This document shows positions 60,110 through 64,000 of a stretch of DNA of 64,000 nt, one piece after another (position 1 is the stretch's first letter; each line of letters begins with the position of its first letter). The stretch comes from Tillus elongatus. Taxonomy: Eukaryota; Arthropoda; Insecta; Coleoptera; Cleridae. A program made the position numbers and the translations under genes. The notes under the pieces are model-generated. The model did no database searches. It was given only the letters and a program-made list of their open reading frames with translations, and was not told the origin of the DNA. The stretch covers positions 173,421,443-173,485,442 of the forward strand of contig OZ023265.1 in the NCBI GenBank assembly GCA_964006375.1. The letters are read 5' to 3'.

Positions 60110-60522
60110 TACGGCTTATGTACGAGAAATTTGAGGGAAACTTAAGGGTGTGCAGAACACTCTTCTTGCAACATTTTCTTTTCACAATCGGTATTTGTTT
60201 CACATTCTTTGCCTAAACATTGAAAATTTTGACGTTTAAAATTGCGAGTTTGACGTTTTAAGGACACCTCAAAATTTGTTTCTTTAACTACCCATAACTT
60301 CGTTGTCTTTAAAGCTAGAGACCTAAATTTTGGTACATAGTTCACTTTTTATAATACAAGCACGCGTAGAAAGTTTTGTTGCCGTTACTTTGTTATTTAC
60401 GAAGATATGAATTTTAAAATGGTCCGATTTTCCTGGCTAACGAACGTATCCAAGCCACTTGCAAAAGGAAGGTACTCACCAAATTTGATTAAGATCGGTC
60501 CAATATTTTTTGAGCTAACGGT

Positions 60523-60603
<81 letters not shown>

Positions 60604-60644
60604 ACAGATCTCCTCATTAGCGAATTTAAAAAAAAAATCGCTAA
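60110..60644 (+). mobile_element. (TA)n-core element, forward
   Basis: AACACTCTTCTTGCAACATT, GACGTTTAAAATTGCGAG, TTTGTTGCCGTTACTTTG, CCAAGCCACTTGCAAAAGGA, GATTAAGATCGGTCCAATA, (TA)n 60526-60600, and a terminal hairpin TTAGCGAATTTAAA...AAATCGCTAA at 60616-60644. The CTGACCCC block is deleted. No 5' terminus. Confidence 0.7.
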
Positions 60645-61557
60645 AGATTTAAATTTAAGTTTTTAATAACCGCATAATACAGAATTCGCGGTTGTAATTA
60701 AATGTAGTTCCGTAGATTATACTTAATGCTTTCATATATATTTTATGAGTAAAATAGATATATGAAGTTTAAACCACAAACTACAGCGTATAAAGAAAAT
60801 CTGGTAGATTTAAATCACTGGATTAACGTAAATGTTTAAACGTATGCGAAAGGTTTGTACTACAAATGTCTAATTGCCTTTAATGCCCTTAAAATATTAA
60901 CGATGCTTTCTGAAAGAGCGGATGCGTTGAGAGAACTTGATGCTTTAGCCTGAAAAATTAATTAACCACTCGGTCTTTTGTTGTGTTTTGTTTACATCTG
61001 ACATTTCAGTTTATATATTTGTATGTTTGACAAAGTTTATGTCTTTTAGAGATAAGCATTTATTACAGATGATCTATTAATGAATATGCCCTAATATTGT
61101 TTACAGTCGTCTTTGCTTTGATTTATCAAAAGATCTACATCATACGAAAAATATACATTCTTGTTGACTTAGTGTGATTGCGTTAACTTGGTAAACCGTT
61201 TCATGTTGATATAGATTTATTTTTGTTCTGTTTATTTAACTGTTCTAGAGGGACGTGCGGTGACTTTTCAAATAGGGGAAGCATTATATTATAGTTACCA
61301 GATTTCTCAGATCGAAAATCAAAGGTTATATACATTTGATTTCAGCACTAAACCGCAACGTTTTGGCTGAAAATACGATTTCAGGTGGCACTTGCTGTTG
61401 CTACCTCTTTTAACAATTTTGTGCAAATTATTCAAGTCCAAGCCCCACGTGTTCCACCAATTTTTTCTCTTTTTGTGCAGATGTCGATGATAGTGCTAAA
61501 AGGTAAGCCCTTAAAAGAATAAACTGATATGTAATAAAAAAAAGCATAAAAAAAAAC
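60645..61557. other. no gene recognised
   Basis: AT-rich, no credible ORF or repeat. Confidence 0.4.
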
Positions 61558-63044
61558 TCTGGACGCAGCAAGTGCGTTATGGTAGTGAATTTTCATAAAA
61601 ATGTTTTTATTGCAAATATGTGTGTTTTTTTTTAAGAAAGCAGGCATCAATTTTGGTTACCAGTATAACCAATATAGTAAAAACAATGTGCCATGATTCA
61701 TAAAAATAACTTTGTGTGAAAATGTACAAAATTTTCCAAAAGTAAACTTAAAGTGTTCCCGGAAAAACTCGTTCCTTGGTCAACCTTATAGGTTAATAGC
61801 AAATTGGGCTATTCAAATATGAAGCATTTGATTAAAATTCGCTACCATACCGCACTTGCTGCATCCAGAATTTATTTTCTTACAAACATGCATTATATTT
61901 TGATGAAAAATGCAAAACTGCAATAACATAAGGCGTGGTTGATTAACAAAAAAAAAGAGAGAATTTGTATCACCAACGACTTACAAGCCACCTAAAATTG
62001 TAGAAATATTTTTTAAGATGTAGCTCAAGACACCCTATAATTAATATATACAATTTTTTTTCATATCTTGTATAATAACGGATATATTGAGCTTTATTGA
62101 TTTTTTACGAAAATTCGACAAAAATTATATACCATTAAATGATAAACTCTATAGCTAAGACTACTGCCAAGCATCAGAGAAAGGGTCTATTTAAAATGAA
62201 TTTTCTGGAAACATTTTAGTAAAATGAAGGACAATGACGGTTGAAACTAAGACTTCAGGGTTTTTAAAATATCGTTCTTGAGACATTTGATTTCCATAGC
62301 CCGTATTAGATTCAAGTTATTTGCCTAAATGTTGGCGATTTTGACTTTTAAATCGCAACTTCGACGTTTTGAGGAAAACCCCAATTTATTTTTCTTTAAA
62401 TGCCTATAACTTTTTGTCTTTTGACCTACAGAGCTAAATTTTGGTAGGCGGCTTACCTATAAGGATATAAATTTATTGATTTTTTACGAAAATTCGACAA
62501 AAATTATATACCATTAAACGATAAACTCTATAGTTAAGGCTACTGCCAAACATCAGAGAAAGGGTCTATTTAAAATGAATTTTCTGGAAATATTTTAGTA
62601 AAATGAAGGACAATGACGGTTGAAACTAAGACTTCAGGGTTTGTAAAACATTCTTCTTGAGACATTTTCTTTCGATAGCCCGTATTAGATTCAAGGTCTT
62701 TGCCTAAATGTTGCCAATTTTGACGTTTTAAATAGCAACTTTGACGTTTTGAGGAAACCCCCAATTTATTTTTATTTAAATGCCCATACCTTTTTTATGT
62801 TTTGACCTACAGAGCTAAATTTTGGTAGGTAACTTAATGATATAAACCTGTGTACCAAATTTGGTTGCCCTTACTTTATCAATTCCGGAGATATAAATTT
62901 TTTTTGAAAGAAAACACAAAATTTTTGGGAAAATCTGGACAGATTTTCCTGGGTAACGAACTTATCCAAGCCATTTGCAAAAGGAATTTATTCACCAAAT
63001 TTAATCAAAATCGGCCCATTATTTTTTGAGTTATCGGTGTGATA

Positions 63045-63115
<71 letters not shown>

Positions 63116-63246
63116 ATATAAAAATTGAAACTGACCCTGGATATGTGTTCTGCGGGGCCTAATTCGCGCTCATTTGAAGAAATTTTTCAAAATTCAAAAG
63201 TCGGGATCTCCTCATTAGTGAATTTTTTTTTAAGAAAATTCACTAA
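61558..63246 (+). mobile_element. complete 1.69-kb long-form CTGGACGC-family element
   Basis: The most complete long form. 61558-61870 is the double-terminus module (forward TCTGGACGCAGCAAGTGCGT, inverted CATACCGCACTTGCTGCATC). Then GCATTATATTTTGATGAAAA, CAAGACACCCTATAATTAAT, two tandem copies of a ~365-bp block, CCGGAGATATAAATTTTTTT, AACGAACTTATCCAAGCCAT, TTTTGAGTTATCGGTGTGAT, (TA)n at 63047-63112, AAACATATAAAAATTGAAAC, TGACCCTGGATATGTG, and the terminal hairpin TTAGTGAATTTTTTTTTAAG...AAAATTCACTAA at 63214-63246. No coding capacity in any frame. Confidence 0.88.
62095..62830 (+). repeat. ~365-bp internal tandem duplication
   Basis: The blocks starting GATTTTTTACGAAAATTCGA at about 62099 and 62468 run in parallel: ACGATAAACTCTATAG, AAAGGGTCTATTTAAAATGA, GGACAATGACGGTTGAAACT, GACTTCAGGGTTT, GACGTTTTGAGGAAA, AGCTAAATTTTGGTAGG. 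Copies differ at a few percent of positions. Confidence 0.88.
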
Positions 63247-63456
63247 AAAGAAACATCCTATAAAAAACAAAATAAGCAAAACACATATGCATACATATAA
63301 ATATACAAACACTGATGTGCAATATAAAGAAACATATCCCATCGAAGAAACAACATAAACAAAATATACGCACATGCGCATCAATTTGTAGATAAATCAA
63401 CTTCTAATTCGTTAAGGATATATCACTATTAACATCGCAATAGCTGCCAGTTAAAT

Positions 63457-63930
63457 TTAATGTAATACACTAAGTGAAGATTCAAAGCAGTGATGAGCAC
63501 TGATGGTACACTTGGTAAATGTACTTATAAATGTACTACACATGACGTACATGAGTGACTTTAACATTAAATTGGTTCTCTGCACTTGCAAGCAGAATAT
63601 CTCATAGAGCCTGGAGCTTAATCTATGTACTCGAAAATTAAGCTTTGAAACCAAATCAATGCAGTCAATCTGCCCGTAAAACTTATACAAGAAGGTTGCA
63701 GCCAATGTGAAGCGTCTTTCAGACAATTTTGAGACACGCCACCTTTCAAGTAAGACCCTGTGGTCATAGCTTCGCTCATGGTAGCTTCCAGTACTTTTGA
63801 ACGTAATAAATTTTAAGCATTTTCGTTGTAGCGAATTAAAGGCATTTTTAGTGTTATTATGAATTAGATAATATATAAGGGGTTCATAGTCCATCTTTAA
63901 TCTCACAAGTGAAAAATATAGTCTCTCCAA
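63457..63930 (-). pseudogene. jockey-type retrotransposon, reverse transcriptase C-terminus
   Basis: 157 open codons on the minus strand: LYFSLVRLKMDYEPLIYYL, NAFNSLQRKCLKFITFKSTG, YDHRVLLERWRVSKLSERR, FLYKFYGQIDCIDLVSKLNF, and HRLSSRLYEIFCLQVQRTNL. These resemble the post-RT C-terminal segment of jockey-clade polymerases (LVRS..EY..., IQRK.LKF). It continues into the window edge at the 5' side without the RT itself. The tail after 63490 (TGATGAGCACTGATGGTACA) resembles the flank of the CTGATGA repeat at 56370. Truncated, not a host gene. Confidence 0.75.
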
Positions 63931-64000
63931 TGCCCCAGCATTACTACATTTCCGACAGTTTCATGACAAAAACCCTATCATACGAGATCAATTATACTAA

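Overview
The window looks like a stretch of a large, AT-rich, transposon-dense insect genome (possibly a beetle, but the sequence alone does not prove the order). The signs are GT/AG introns more than 10 kb long, metazoan gene fragments, animal non-LTR retrotransposons (jockey-like, RNase H-bearing I/R1-like, R4/Dong-like, RTE-like), mariner-type DNA transposons with long inverted repeats, and a very abundant family of short non-autonomous elements with (TA)n cores.

Only two host coding signals are convincing. First, two exons on the + strand (16829-16950 and 29247-29339) join in phase across a 12.3-kb intron and encode the start of the first catalytic domain (C1a) of a class III, transmembrane adenylate cyclase, closest by eye to the type 5/6 group. 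Second, an intact, intronless adenylate kinase 2 ORF lies on the - strand at 8431-9150, upstream of the first cyclase exon and probably inside another intron of that gene.

Layout: 1-4.6 kb is a short element followed by a 2.6-kb mariner-like transposon whose right arm carries an inverted piece of transposase N-terminus. 4.6-9.2 kb holds a retrotransposon tail, two (TA)n elements and AK2. 9.4-16.6 kb is a stack of broken non-LTR elements ending in an R4/Dong-like piece with a (TAA)n tail. 16.8-29.3 kb is the cyclase intron, filled with an unidentified DNA transposon relic, a Gypsy pol relic, a 300-bp tandem repeat, a THAP/ISL2EU-like deletion derivative and a second mariner-like element. 29.3-38.7 kb contains three nested or fold-back inverted-repeat elements. 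38.7-52.3 kb holds five further non-LTR fragments (one with a probable twin-priming inversion). 52.3-64 kb holds more fold-back, (TA)n, R1-like, Tc1-like and jockey-like relics.

The most striking non-gene signal is a family sharing the terminus CTGGACGCAGCAAGTGCGTT. I count about 22 termini (12 forward, 10 reverse) in 64 kb. They occur in at least three architectures: a ~300-bp form with this terminus at both ends, a 0.5-1.7-kb form with a (TA)n core and a terminal hairpin (TTAGTGAATTTT...AAAATTCACTAA), and a ~1.1-kb form without (TA)n. Shared terminal and subterminal repeats plus a 3' hairpin resemble Helentron-associated (HINE/DINE-like) elements, but this is inference. Coordinates of repeat edges are read by eye and may be off by tens of bases.
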